Shown here: positions 48,938 to 57,296 of the stretch, in pieces
How positions within the stretch are numbered: position 1 is the first letter of the stretch
Layout: each line of letters begins with the position of its first letter
NCBI GenBank assembly: GCA_047602465.1
Contig: JASGHF010000001.1
Location: forward strand, 2,294,001 to 2,358,000
Source of the DNA: JADZAI01 sp047602465
Lineage (GTDB): Bacteria; Pseudomonadota; Alphaproteobacteria; Micropepsales; Micropepsaceae
Direction of reading: 5' to 3'
DNA: 64,000 nucleotides
Notes under the pieces: generated by a model
The model's database searches: none
Seen by the model: only the letters and a program-made list of their open reading frames with translations
What the model was told of the DNA's origin: nothing
Position numbers and translations under genes: made by a program

Positions 48938-49014
48938 CGGAGAGTAGCTCAGCCTGGTAGAGCACTGCTTTCGGGAAGCAGGGGCCGGAGGTTCGAATCC
49001 TCTCTCTCCGACCA
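48938..49014 (+). tRNA. tRNA-Pro (anticodon CGG)
   Basis: 7-bp acceptor stem CGGAGAG / CTCTCCG, D-arm TAGCTCAGCCTGGTAGAGC, anticodon stem CTGCT/AGCAG with loop TTCGGGA (anticodon CGG, reads CCG), T-arm GGAGG-TTCGAAT-CCTCT and encoded CCA (49012-49014). All arms are in normal order, unlike the permuted modules at 38496-38705. Confidence 0.97.
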
Positions 49015-49148
49015 TTCGTTTCAACGGCCTCTCCCGAAGGCCCAACCAAGAAGGACGTGCCTCTAGATGGATACCCGCTCAGCCTGATCGCCGCCTGTCA
49101 CATGGCGGCCCTGACCTGATCCGATCCCTCAGGAACGCCATTAAGAAA

Positions 49149-50597
49149 ATGACAGCCGAAGCCTATCAGGCCGACCTCCATCGGCCCGCCCTCTCCCTCC
49201 CCCAGACCTATACCGGCGAAGCCCTCGCCACGCTGAAACTCGCCTGGCCGCTGGTGCTGACCCAGCTCGCCTCCATGGCGATCGGCGTGACCGACGTGCT
49301 GATGCTGGGCCGCCTTGGCCCGGATGCGCTGGCCGCCGCCGCGCTGGGGCTTTCGCTTTTCTACATGCCCATGATGTTCGGGTTCGGCATGTCGTCGGCG
49401 CTGTCGCCGACGCTGGCCCAGACCATCGGCGCCGACCCCTACGGCCTGGACCCGCTGCGGCGGCGCGAGGAGACGACGCTGCAGCTGCGCGCCGATTTCC
49501 GCGCCGGCTTCTGGGCGGTGGGCCTGACCTCGCTGCCGGCGATCGGCATCCTGCTGTTCGCGCAGCCGCTGTTCGGCCTGCTGGGGCAGAACCCGGAGCT
49601 TTCCGCGACGGCGGCGCTGTATGTGACCGCGCTGCTGCCGGCGCTGCCCTTCATGCTGCTGATCGGGGTGATGCGGAACCTGTTCTCGGCGCTCAGCCGG
49701 CCGCGGCCCGCGCTGGTGATCACCCTCCTGTGGATCGGCGTCAACGCGCTGTTCAACTGGGTCTTCATCTTCGGGCATTTCGGCTTCCCGGCGATGGGCG
49801 TGATCGGTTCGGGCCTGGCTACGACCTGCGCCACGCTGGTTTCGGCCGCGATCATGGCGGGCGCCGTGATGCTGCATCCGGCGACGAAGGCGGTGCGTCC
49901 GTTCGAGCGCTTCCTGCGCTTCGACTGGGGCAAGGTGTGGCGCTTCGTGATGCTGGGCTTCCCGATCGGGCTGACGCTGTTCTTCGAGGGCGCGGTGTTC
50001 AACGCGGCGCTGTGGCTGGTCGGCCTTTTCGGCGCGGACCAGCTGGCCGGGCACCAGATCGCGATCAACGTCGCCTCGCTCACCTTCCAGGTGCCGCTGG
50101 GCATCGCCTTCGCGCAGACCGTGCGCGTCGGCTATGCCGCCGGCGCGGGCGACTGGCATGCGGTGCGGCGTGCGGGCCATGTCGGGCAGATGCTGGCCTT
50201 CGTCTTCATGGCGCTGACCGCGTTCGTGATGTGGACCTGGCCGTATGAGATCGCGGGCATCTATCTCGATCTCAGCGACGAGCGCTCGCAGCATGCGGCG
50301 ATGTTCGCGGCGCAGTATCTGGCGATCGCGGCGATCTTCCAGCTCGTGGACGGGCAGCAGGTGGCGGCGGCCTATGGCCTGCGCGGTTTGAAGGATACGC
50401 GCCTGCCGATGTGGATCGCGGGGATCGCCTATTGGGTGATCGGGTTCCCGGTCTGCGTGATGCTGGGCTTCTGGACCGACCTGCAGGGCCAGGGCGTGTG
50501 GGCGGGCCTCGCCTTCGCGCTGCTGGTGGCGGCGGCGCTGATGACCTGGCGCTTCGAGTGGCTGACGCGCAAGCACCGGCTGGGTGCGGATGCGTAA
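49149..50597 (+). CDS. MATE family efflux transporter
   Basis: A 482-residue, 12-span cation-coupled efflux protein of the NorM type. Family features are 'LAWPLVLTQLASMAIGVTDVLMLGRLGPDALAAAALG', 'LGLLGQNPELSATAALYV', 'LGFPIGLTLFFEGAVFNAALWLVGLFGADQLAGHQIAINVASLTFQVPLGIAFAQTVRVGYAAGAGD' and 'ASLIFQLVDGQQ'-like 'AAIFQLVDGQQVAAAYGLRGLKD'. Substrates are probably cationic drugs or metabolites. Confidence 0.94.
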   Translation: MTAEAYQADLHRPALSLPQTYTGEALATLKLAWPLVLTQLASMAIGVTDVLMLGRLGPDALAAAALGLSLFYMPMMFGFGMSSALSPTLAQTIGADPYGLDPLRRREETTLQLRADFRAGFWAVGLTSLPAIGILLFAQPLFGLLGQNPELSATAALYVTALLPALPFMLLIGVMRNLFSALSRPRPALVITLLWIGVNALFNWVFIFGHFGFPAMGVIGSGLATTCATLVSAAIMAGAVMLHPATKAVRPFERFLRFDWGKVWRFVMLGFPIGLTLFFEGAVFNAALWLVGLFGADQLAGHQIAINVASLTFQVPLGIAFAQTVRVGYAAGAGDWHAVRRAGHVGQMLAFVFMALTAFVMWTWPYEIAGIYLDLSDERSQHAAMFAAQYLAIAAIFQLVDGQQVAAAYGLRGLKDTRLPMWIAGIAYWVIGFPVCVMLGFWTDLQGQGVWAGLAFALLVAAALMTWRFEWLTRKHRLGADA

Positions 50598-50678
50598 CGA
50601 CTAAACCGGGGCGGTGCTGGACGCCGCCCCGGATCGCCGCTTCAATCGGCCCATAAAAATCTTATGGGACGAAACGAC

Positions 50679-52229
50679 ATGGCGAAGCTGATCTCGGGCG
50701 CGCGGACGCTCGATCATTCCGAACTCGGCATCCGGGCGCAGCGCGCGGCGGCGGCGTTCAAGAGCCTCGGCATCGGGCGGGGCGATGCGGTGGCGATCAT
50801 GCTGCGCAACGATTTCGCGTTCTTTGAAGCCTCGGCGGCGATCGGGCAGCTCGGCGGGTATCCGGTGCCGGTGAACTGGCACTACACCGAGGACGAGGCG
50901 GATTATCTGTTCCGCAATAGCGAGGCCAGGGCGATCGTCATCCATGCCGATCTGCTGGCCGGCGTGAGCGCGGCGATCCCTGAGGGCGTGCCGGTGTTCG
51001 TGGTGGAGACGCCGGCGGAAATCGCCGAAGCGTTCCAGGTGAGCGCGGACAAGCGCCGCGTGCCGGCGGGGGCGACCGGCTGGGACACATGGATTTCCGC
51101 CTTCGAGCCGCTGCCGCCGGAAGTCGCCGATCCGCCGGGCGCGATGATCTATACCAGCGGCACGACGGGCAGGCCGAAGGGCGTGAAGCGCGCGCCGCCG
51201 ACGCCGGAGCAGGCGATGGCGAGCGCAAAGACCATCGGCACGGTATTCGGGTTGCTGGGTGGTATCCTGAATCCGGGATTGGAGGCGATCGTCTCGATCA
51301 TTCCGGGGCCGCTGTATCACTCGGCGCCCAATGCCTATTCGGGGCTGTCGGTGCGGGCGGGGGCGGATGTGATATTGCAGCCGCGCTTCGATCCGGAGGA
51401 TCTGCTGCGGCTGATCGAAAAGCACCGCGTTACCCATATCCAGATGGTGCCGACGATGTTCGTGCGGCTGCTGAAGCTGCCCGCCGACGTGCGCGCGAAA
51501 TACGATGTTTCGTCGCTGAAATTCATCGTCCATGCCGCGGCGCCGTGTCCGCCGCATGTGAAGAAGGGGATGATCGAGTGGTGGGGGCCGATCATCAACG
51601 AATATTACGGCTCCACCGAAACCGGCGCGGTGGTGTTCTGCACGGCGGAGGAATGGCTGAAGCACCCAGGCACTGTCGGGCGGGCTTTGCCGGATGTGAA
51701 GTTGCGCATTCTGGGCGATGACGGCGAGGACGTGCCGCAGGGAACGCCGGGCGATCTGTATGTGCGGCTGACGACGGGGCTGGACTTCACCTATCACGGC
51801 GACGACGCGAAACGGCGAAAAGCCGAGAAGGACGGGCTGATCGGGGTGGGTGATATCGCCTATCAGGATGCGGACGGGTTCATCTTCCTCTGCGACCGGC
51901 GCAACAACATGGTGATTTCAGGGGGCGTGAACATCTATCCGGCCGAGATCGAGGCCGAGCTTCTGAAGGTGCCGGGCGTCGCCGATGGCTGTGTGTTCGG
52001 CGTGCCGGACGAGGATTTCGGCGAGGTGCTGCTGGCCGCGGTGCAGCCGGCGGCGGGCGTGACGCTGGAGGCGCAGTTCGTGAAGGACGAGCTGGCCAAG
52101 CACATCGCGCGCTACAAGATCCCCAAGACGGTGACGTTCCACGCGGAGTTGCCGCGTGAGGATTCGGGCAAGATCTTCAAGCGGAAGCTGCGTGATCCCT
52201 ATTGGGAGAAGGCGGGGCGGGCGATCTAG
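50679..52229 (+). CDS. Acyl-CoA synthetase (AMP-binding)
   Basis: A 516-residue adenylate-forming enzyme (ATG 50679; ATG 50664 would add 5 residues). The AMP-binding motif YTSGTTGRPKG, the A5 motif NEYYGSTETG, A7/A8 'IGVGDIAYQDADGFIFLCDRRNNMVISGGVNIYPAEIEAEL' and the C-terminal catalytic Lys in DSGKIFKRKL are intact. It activates a carboxylic acid to its CoA ester. The substrate is unknown; FadD-like or bile-acid/cholate-type ligases look alike. Confidence 0.93.
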   Translation: MAKLISGARTLDHSELGIRAQRAAAAFKSLGIGRGDAVAIMLRNDFAFFEASAAIGQLGGYPVPVNWHYTEDEADYLFRNSEARAIVIHADLLAGVSAAIPEGVPVFVVETPAEIAEAFQVSADKRRVPAGATGWDTWISAFEPLPPEVADPPGAMIYTSGTTGRPKGVKRAPPTPEQAMASAKTIGTVFGLLGGILNPGLEAIVSIIPGPLYHSAPNAYSGLSVRAGADVILQPRFDPEDLLRLIEKHRVTHIQMVPTMFVRLLKLPADVRAKYDVSSLKFIVHAAAPCPPHVKKGMIEWWGPIINEYYGSTETGAVVFCTAEEWLKHPGTVGRALPDVKLRILGDDGEDVPQGTPGDLYVRLTTGLDFTYHGDDAKRRKAEKDGLIGVGDIAYQDADGFIFLCDRRNNMVISGGVNIYPAEIEAELLKVPGVADGCVFGVPDEDFGEVLLAAVQPAAGVTLEAQFVKDELAKHIARYKIPKTVTFHAELPREDSGKIFKRKLRDPYWEKAGRAI

Positions 52230-52236
52230 CCATCTT

Positions 52237-52267
52237 CCTCATGGCCGCCTGAAGGGCGGCCATGAGG
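52237..52267. repeat. 13-bp hairpin repeat, probable bidirectional terminator
   Basis: CCTCATGGCCGCC pairs with GGCGGCCATGAGG around a 5-base loop. It sits between the convergent acyl-CoA synthetase and GST genes and equals the right half of the repeat at 46712-46789. Confidence 0.75.
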
Positions 52268-52275
52268 CGTAAGGC

Positions 52276-52887
52276 TCAGGCCGCTGCGCTGGGGCGCGAC
52301 TTCACGCGCTCGAACCAGCCCTGGAGGTTCGGGGCTTCGGCGTTGATGGGCTGGCCGACCGAGATGGCGAAGGCGGTCATGCACCAGGCGAGGATGTCGG
52401 CGAGGGTGAAGCGGTCGCCGCAGAAATAGGTGCGCCCGGCCAGCATGCCGTCGATCCATTTCTGGCGGTCCTGCGCCAGGGCCTTCAGCTGCGGCGCGAT
52501 GTCCGGAAAGACCGGGATGCGGCCGGTGAAGAAGCCGGCGCCTTCGCCGTAGCGGAAGCCGGTGAGCATCGGCCAGATGACGTTTTCATCGAAGCGGCGG
52601 ACCCACATGCGGGTTTCGGCGCGTTCCTCGGCTGTCGTGCCGATGAGCGGGGGCGCCGGGTTCTTTTCTTCCAGATATTCGCAGATCGCGGTGATCTCGC
52701 TGATATAGGCGCCGTTATCCAGTTCGAGCGCCGGGGTCTGGCCGGCCGGGTTGCGGCCGAGATGCGCCGCCTGGCGGTTTTCGCCCTTGATGAGGTCGAC
52801 CTGGACGGTGTCGAGCGTGATGCCCTTTTCGGCCGCGAACATGCGGACGACATGCGGGTTGGGGCCGATCGAATTGTAGAATTTCAT
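52276..52887 (-). CDS. Glutathione S-transferase
   Basis: A 203-residue cytosolic GST. The thioredoxin-like N-domain (MKFYNSIGPNPHVVRMFAAEKGI...NPAGQTPALELDNGAYISEITAICEYLEE, with the cis-Pro and the E-S/T-like SEIT motif) and the helical C-domain (FCGDRFTLADILAWCMTAFAISV, the conserved N-capping 'lTlADi') are clear. The substrate is unknown. It is convergent with the acyl-CoA synthetase and divergent from the MBL gene. Confidence 0.92.
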   Translation of the reverse strand: MKFYNSIGPNPHVVRMFAAEKGITLDTVQVDLIKGENRQAAHLGRNPAGQTPALELDNGAYISEITAICEYLEEKNPAPPLIGTTAEERAETRMWVRRFDENVIWPMLTGFRYGEGAGFFTGRIPVFPDIAPQLKALAQDRQKWIDGMLAGRTYFCGDRFTLADILAWCMTAFAISVGQPINAEAPNLQGWFERVKSRPSAAA

Positions 52888-52966
52888 CTGTGTTCCTCCG
52901 GTGGGCTTTTTGTTTTACGCGGCGGCACACTGGCGTTTGACCGAGCTTCCCGCAAGACTGCGCCCC

Positions 52967-53890
52967 ATGGCCGTATCCGTTCCCGTCAACCGCGCCTACG
53001 ATCCCGCCTATGGCGCAGCCGTGAAGCTGTCGCCGCTGGTGACGCGCGTGCTGGCGAACAATCCCTCGCCCTTCACATTCCATGGCACCGGCACCTATCT
53101 GATCGGCGATGCGAGCCTCGCGGCGATCGATCCCGGTCCGGACGACGCGGCGCATCTGGAGGCGATCCTCGCGGCGGCGGCGGGACGGCCGATCACCCAT
53201 ATCCTGGTGACGCATACCCATAGCGATCACTCGCCGCTGGCCGCCGCGCTGAAACAGGCGACCGGCGCGAAGACCTATGGCTTCGGGTCGCACGGGCGGA
53301 ACAGCGAGGACGGCATCAGGCTGGACGAAGGCGGCGACATGGGCTTCGTGCCGGATGTCGTCGTGCGCGACGGCGACAGGATTTCAGGCGATGGCTGGAC
53401 ATCGGTGTGCGTCTTCACGCCGGGCCATACCTCGAACCATATGTGCTTCACGCTGGAGGAGGAGAAAGCGTTCTTTCCCGGCGATCACGTGATGGGCTGG
53501 TCGACGACGGTGGTGTCGCCGCCCGATGGCGACATGAACGCCTATATAGCGAGCCTGGAGAAGCTGACCCGCCGGAGCGATGCCGTCTATTACCCGACGC
53601 ATGGCGCGCCGGTGGGCGGGCCGCACGATGCGCTGAAGCGCAATCCGCAGGATTACGTGCGCGCCCTGATCGCCCATCGCCGCGACCGCGAGGACCAGAT
53701 TCTCGCGCGGCTGAAAGCGGGCGACGAGACGATCCCGGCGATGGTCGAGGTGATCTATGCCGAGGTCGACAAGCGGCTGCATCCGGCCGCCGCGCACAGC
53801 GTTTTCGGGCATCTGGTTTCGATGACGGCGGACGGCCGCGTCGTGACCGATGGTCCCGCCCGCCCGCAAGGGCGCTATCGCTTGCCGTAA
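52967..53890 (+). CDS. Metallo-beta-lactamase-fold hydrolase (LACTB2-like)
   Basis: A 307-residue MBL hydrolase from ATG 52967. The metal motif HTHSDH (His83, His85, Asp87, His88), a third-ligand His in PGHTSNHMCF, an Asp in PGDHVMGWSTTVV and a final His in PTHGAPV are all present. 'MGWSTTVVSPPDGDMNAYIASLEKL' and the C-terminal winged-helix-like end are typical of LACTB2/hydrolase members. Substrate unknown. It starts a four-gene + strand run. Confidence 0.92.
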   Translation: MAVSVPVNRAYDPAYGAAVKLSPLVTRVLANNPSPFTFHGTGTYLIGDASLAAIDPGPDDAAHLEAILAAAAGRPITHILVTHTHSDHSPLAAALKQATGAKTYGFGSHGRNSEDGIRLDEGGDMGFVPDVVVRDGDRISGDGWTSVCVFTPGHTSNHMCFTLEEEKAFFPGDHVMGWSTTVVSPPDGDMNAYIASLEKLTRRSDAVYYPTHGAPVGGPHDALKRNPQDYVRALIAHRRDREDQILARLKAGDETIPAMVEVIYAEVDKRLHPAAAHSVFGHLVSMTADGRVVTDGPARPQGRYRLP

Positions 53891-53911
53891 TGCACAATAT
53901 GGGAGAGAGGC

Positions 53912-54673
53912 GTGAAAGTATCACTGGAGGGGCGCACCGCGCTGGTCACCGGCGGTAGCCGGGGCATCGGCAAGGCGATCGCGCTGGCGCTGGCGCAGGC
54001 GGGCGCGGATGTGGCGGTGAATTATCGCCGCGAGGCGGACGAGGCGGATAAGGTGGTCGCCGAGATCAAGGCGATGGGCCGCAAGGCGAAAGCCTATGCC
54101 GCCGCGGTGGATGACGACGCGCTGTGCGAGAAGCTGGTCGCCGATGTGGCGGCGGATTTCGGCGGCCTTTCCATCCTCATCAACAATGCCGGCATCGCGA
54201 GCCGGGGCAATTCGGTGCTGGACACCGATCCGGCGGAATTGCGCCGCGTGCTGAACGTCCATGCCGTCGCGCCGGCGGTGATCTCGAAACACGCGATCCC
54301 GCACCTCCGCAAGGCGGGCCGCGCCGACATCATCATGATCTCGTCGGTGGCGACGCTGTACATGAGCGCCAATGGCGCGCCCTACAACATGGCGAAGGCG
54401 GCGGAAGAGGCGCTGGCGCGCACCATCGCCAAGGAAGAACGCCAATACGGCATACGCTGCAATATCGTGGCGCCGAGCCTGACGGTGACCGACATGGGCA
54501 CGAAGCTGGCGAAGGCGCGCGGCACGGCGAACATCGCCGATCTCGACGCCTCATCGCCGTTCGGGCGCGTGTCGGTGCCGGAAGATGTGGCGGCGGCGTG
54601 CGTGTGGCTGGTCTCGGACGCCAACCCGTATGCCAACGGGCAGAAGATCAATATCGACGGGGGGAATATGTGA
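53912..54673 (+). CDS. SDR family oxidoreductase (FabG-like)
   Basis: A 253-residue short-chain dehydrogenase starting at GTG 53912, preceded by GGGAGAGAGG. TGGSRGIGK (residues 13-21), NNAG (91-94), Ser144/145, Tyr158 and Lys162 are intact, and the C-terminus DANPYANGQKINIDGG is the usual FabG-like ending. It reduces a 3-keto group with NAD(P)H. It overlaps the crotonase gene start by one base. Confidence 0.9.
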   Translation: MKVSLEGRTALVTGGSRGIGKAIALALAQAGADVAVNYRREADEADKVVAEIKAMGRKAKAYAAAVDDDALCEKLVADVAADFGGLSILINNAGIASRGNSVLDTDPAELRRVLNVHAVAPAVISKHAIPHLRKAGRADIIMISSVATLYMSANGAPYNMAKAAEEALARTIAKEERQYGIRCNIVAPSLTVTDMGTKLAKARGTANIADLDASSPFGRVSVPEDVAAACVWLVSDANPYANGQKINIDGGNM

Positions 54674-55488
54674 TGAGCGACGAGCGGGTCAGGATCACCA
54701 TCGAAGGCGGCGTGGCGGATGTGCGGCTTGTGCGCACCGACAAGATGAACGCGCTGGACGACAGGATGTTCGAGGCGATCGTCGCGGCGGGCCTGCGCCT
54801 GAAGGACGAGAAGGGCGTGCGCGCCGTCGTCGTTTCGGGCGAGGGCCGCGCCTTCTGCGCCGGTCTCGACATGGGCAATTTCGGCAAGATGGCGAGCGGC
54901 GAGCGCAAGGCCGACGAGAGCAGCGCGGGCGGCAATCTGAACGACCGGCCTTATGGCGAAAGCAACCGGGCGCAATATGTCGCCAATGTCTGGCGCGAGG
55001 TGCCGGTGCCGGTGATCGCGGCGGTGCATGGCGTGGCCTTCGGCGGCGGCTTCCAGCTGATGCTGGGCGCGGACATGCGCTACATCGCGCCGGACGCGAA
55101 GCTGGCGGTGCTGGAGATCAAATGGGGCCTGGTGCCGGACATGGCGGGCGTCGAACTGATGCGGCGTCTGGTGCGCGAGGATGTCGTGCGCGAGCTGACC
55201 TATACGGGCCGTATCTTCCTGGGCGAGGAAGCGGGGCGGATCGGCTTCGCCACCCGCGTGACGGCGACGCCGTATGAGGATGCGCTCGCCACGGCGCGCG
55301 AGATCGCGGGCAAGAACCCGACGGCGGTGCGGGCGGCGAAGCGGCTGATGAACCTTGCGGCGCATGGCTCGTCGGCCGAGGTGCTGCTGGCCGAGACGAA
55401 GGAGCAGGTGGCGCTGATCGGCTCGCCCAACCAGGTCGAGGCGATCCTGTCGAACATGGAGAAGCGGGCGGCGAACTACGCGGATTAG
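54673..55488 (+). CDS. Enoyl-CoA hydratase/isomerase (crotonase)
   Basis: A 271-residue crotonase from ATG 54673, sharing the A of the SDR stop (TGATG). 'GRAFCAGLDMGNF' (oxyanion strand), 'VPVIAAVHGVAFGGGFQLMLGADMRYIAPDAKLAVLEIKWGLVPDMAGV' and 'EEAGRIGFATRV' are standard. One of the two catalytic Glu of hydratases is replaced by Asp (VPDMAG), so it may not be a classical hydratase. With the MBL and SDR genes it forms an acyl-CoA-type operon. Confidence 0.9.
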   Translation: MSDERVRITIEGGVADVRLVRTDKMNALDDRMFEAIVAAGLRLKDEKGVRAVVVSGEGRAFCAGLDMGNFGKMASGERKADESSAGGNLNDRPYGESNRAQYVANVWREVPVPVIAAVHGVAFGGGFQLMLGADMRYIAPDAKLAVLEIKWGLVPDMAGVELMRRLVREDVVRELTYTGRIFLGEEAGRIGFATRVTATPYEDALATAREIAGKNPTAVRAAKRLMNLAAHGSSAEVLLAETKEQVALIGSPNQVEAILSNMEKRAANYAD

Positions 55489-55510
55489 GGCGGTGGCCGC
55501 GAAGGCGTGG

Positions 55511-55532
55511 ATGGTCCGCCTTCGCGGACCAT
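55511..55532. repeat. Hairpin repeat / possible bidirectional terminator
   Basis: ATGGTCCGC pairs with GCGGACCAT around CTTC, in the gap between the convergent crotonase and amidase genes, followed by a half copy of the 27334 repeat. Confidence 0.65.
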
Positions 55533-55597
55533 GACGGGAAGGCCATGACGGGGGAGGAAAGGGTTCCGCCGTGCGGCCCTGAGAATGACAGGCCGGA

Positions 55598-56485
55598 TCA
55601 GCGGCGGCTGGCGTGGGTGTGCTGGCCGTCGAGGGTGAGGAGTTCGCGGTAGAGATCGGGGCGGCGGTCGCGGAAGACGCCCCAGTTGAGGCGCTGGCGG
55701 CGCGCGGCCTCAAGATCGATCTCGGCGGTGAGGACCATTTCCTCCGGCATTTCGGCTTCCGCGAGTTTCGCGCCGTCCGAGCCGGTGATGAAGGAGGCGC
55801 CGTAGAAAGTGATCTCGGCGTTCTTGCCGACTTCGCGCCCGATGCGGTTGGAGGCGATGACCGGCGTGAGGTTGGCGGCGGAGTGGCCCTGCATGGTGCG
55901 CTGCCAGTGGTCTTTCGACTGGAGCGTGGGGTCTTGCGGCTCGGAGCCGATGGCGGTCGGGTAGCAGATCACCTCGGCGCCCTTCAGCGCGAGGATGCGG
56001 GCGGGTTCGGGGAACCACTGGTCCCAGCAGATCAGCGTGCCGACTTTGGCGTAGGCGGTTTCCCAGACCTGGAAGCCGGTATCGCCGGGATTGAAGTAGA
56101 ATTTCTCGTGATAGCCGGGGCCATCGGGGATGTGCGACTTGCGATAGACGCCGAGCGTCGATCCGTCGGCGTCGATCATCGCGAGCGAATTGTAGAGCGC
56201 GTTGTTGGCGCGTTCATAGACCGAGATGGGCAGGACGACGCCCAGTTCCTTCGCGACGGCCTTGAAGTGGTTGACCGCCCGGTTCTCGTCGATGGGGACC
56301 GCGAGGTCCATATAGCGGTAATCGACGTCCTTGCAGAAATAGGGCGCCTCGAAGAGTTCCTGCAGCAGGATGAGCTTCGCGCCCTTCGCCGCCGCATCGC
56401 GCACGAGGCGTTCGCCGCGCGCGATGTTCTCGTCCGCATCCCATGAACACGCCATCTGCGTCGCCGCGACGGTGAGCATGCTCAT
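55598..56485 (-). CDS. aguB: N-carbamoylputrescine amidase
   Basis: A 295-residue nitrilase-superfamily amidase. The triad Glu43 (LLQELFEAPYF), Lys116 (YRKSHIPDGPGYHEKFYF) and Cys153 (LICWDQWFPE) is complete, and the KSHIPDGPGYxEKFYF and ICWDQWFPE blocks are those of AguB of arginine-to-putrescine conversion. It hydrolyses N-carbamoylputrescine to putrescine. No agmatine deiminase is adjacent; it stands alone with the IalB-like gene behind it, whose start is upstream of the amidase. Confidence 0.94.
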   Translation of the reverse strand: MSMLTVAATQMACSWDADENIARGERLVRDAAAKGAKLILLQELFEAPYFCKDVDYRYMDLAVPIDENRAVNHFKAVAKELGVVLPISVYERANNALYNSLAMIDADGSTLGVYRKSHIPDGPGYHEKFYFNPGDTGFQVWETAYAKVGTLICWDQWFPEPARILALKGAEVICYPTAIGSEPQDPTLQSKDHWQRTMQGHSAANLTPVIASNRIGREVGKNAEITFYGASFITGSDGAKLAEAEMPEEMVLTAEIDLEAARRQRLNWGVFRDRRPDLYRELLTLDGQHTHASRR

Positions 56486-56510
56486 GGGCGGGTCTCCTTG
56501 GGATCGAGGA

Positions 56511-57185
56511 TCAGGGCGTCGCGGGCTTGGGCGTCGGGGCCGGCGTTTCGCCTGCCGGAGCGGGAGCAGCCTCAGGCGTCGCCGCAGGCTCCTTCACTTC
56601 GGGCTTGATGATCTTTTCATAGGCCTTGCCGAGGCCCTTCATCGACACCGTGCCCTTCACGGGCCGGCCGTCGGCGAGGACATAGACGAGGTTGAACGAC
56701 CCTGCGGCCTCGAGCTTCTCGAAATTGCCTTCCGGAATGATCAGCTGGGCATCGCAGGACACTTCATTGCACGAGCTGAAGGCGAAGGCGGCGGGCTTGT
56801 CGTCGCCCATCTGGAAGATGAGGCCCTGTTCGAGACGGACGCCGAGCGGCGTGCGGACGAGGAAGGAGCGGCGGGCCTGACCGTCATAGCCCGCGAGCAG
56901 CGCCATCAGCAGCTGCTTGTCGTCGGTCATGATGTCCTGCGCGGCGAAGCAGATGGGCTTGCTCGGCTCGTTGGAGGGCGTGCAGATCAGCGTCCAGTCG
57001 TCCATCCGCTCCGAGGTGGTGCCTGCGGGAAGCGACGGGCGCTGCTCCTGCGCCGGGGCTTCGGCCGGCGCGGCCGCGACGGTGGGGCCGTCGACATAGG
57101 GACGCGCGAAGAAGCCGATGGCGCCGGCGCCGATGGCGGTGGCGAGAACGGCGACGAGCCAGGGCAGCGTATTGGAGTTCGACAA
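56511..57185 (-). CDS. Invasion-associated locus B (IalB)-like protein
   Basis: A 224-residue protein with an N-terminal membrane anchor or uncleaved signal (residues 8-27), an IalB domain with two Cys pairs (TLICTPSNEPSKPICFAAQ; SSCNEVSCDAQLIIP), 'RTPLGVRLEQGLIFQMGD' and a Pro/Ala/Glu-rich C-terminal tail. IalB proteins are periplasmic in many non-pathogenic alphaproteobacteria, so invasion is not implied. It is the last gene of the minus-strand group before the + strand membrane gene. Confidence 0.9.
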   Translation of the reverse strand: MSNSNTLPWLVAVLATAIGAGAIGFFARPYVDGPTVAAAPAEAPAQEQRPSLPAGTTSERMDDWTLICTPSNEPSKPICFAAQDIMTDDKQLLMALLAGYDGQARRSFLVRTPLGVRLEQGLIFQMGDDKPAAFAFSSCNEVSCDAQLIIPEGNFEKLEAAGSFNLVYVLADGRPVKGTVSMKGLGKAYEKIIKPEVKEPAATPEAAPAPAGETPAPTPKPATP

Positions 57186-57296
57186 GGCGGATCGCTTTCA
57201 GGAATTGACGTGGGGGGAAACCCGTTCGCGCGCTCTTTGGACAATTTCGCGGGCCGGGGCAAGGGCGGGCGTGAGGCGCGGGGGTCAATTTGCCGT

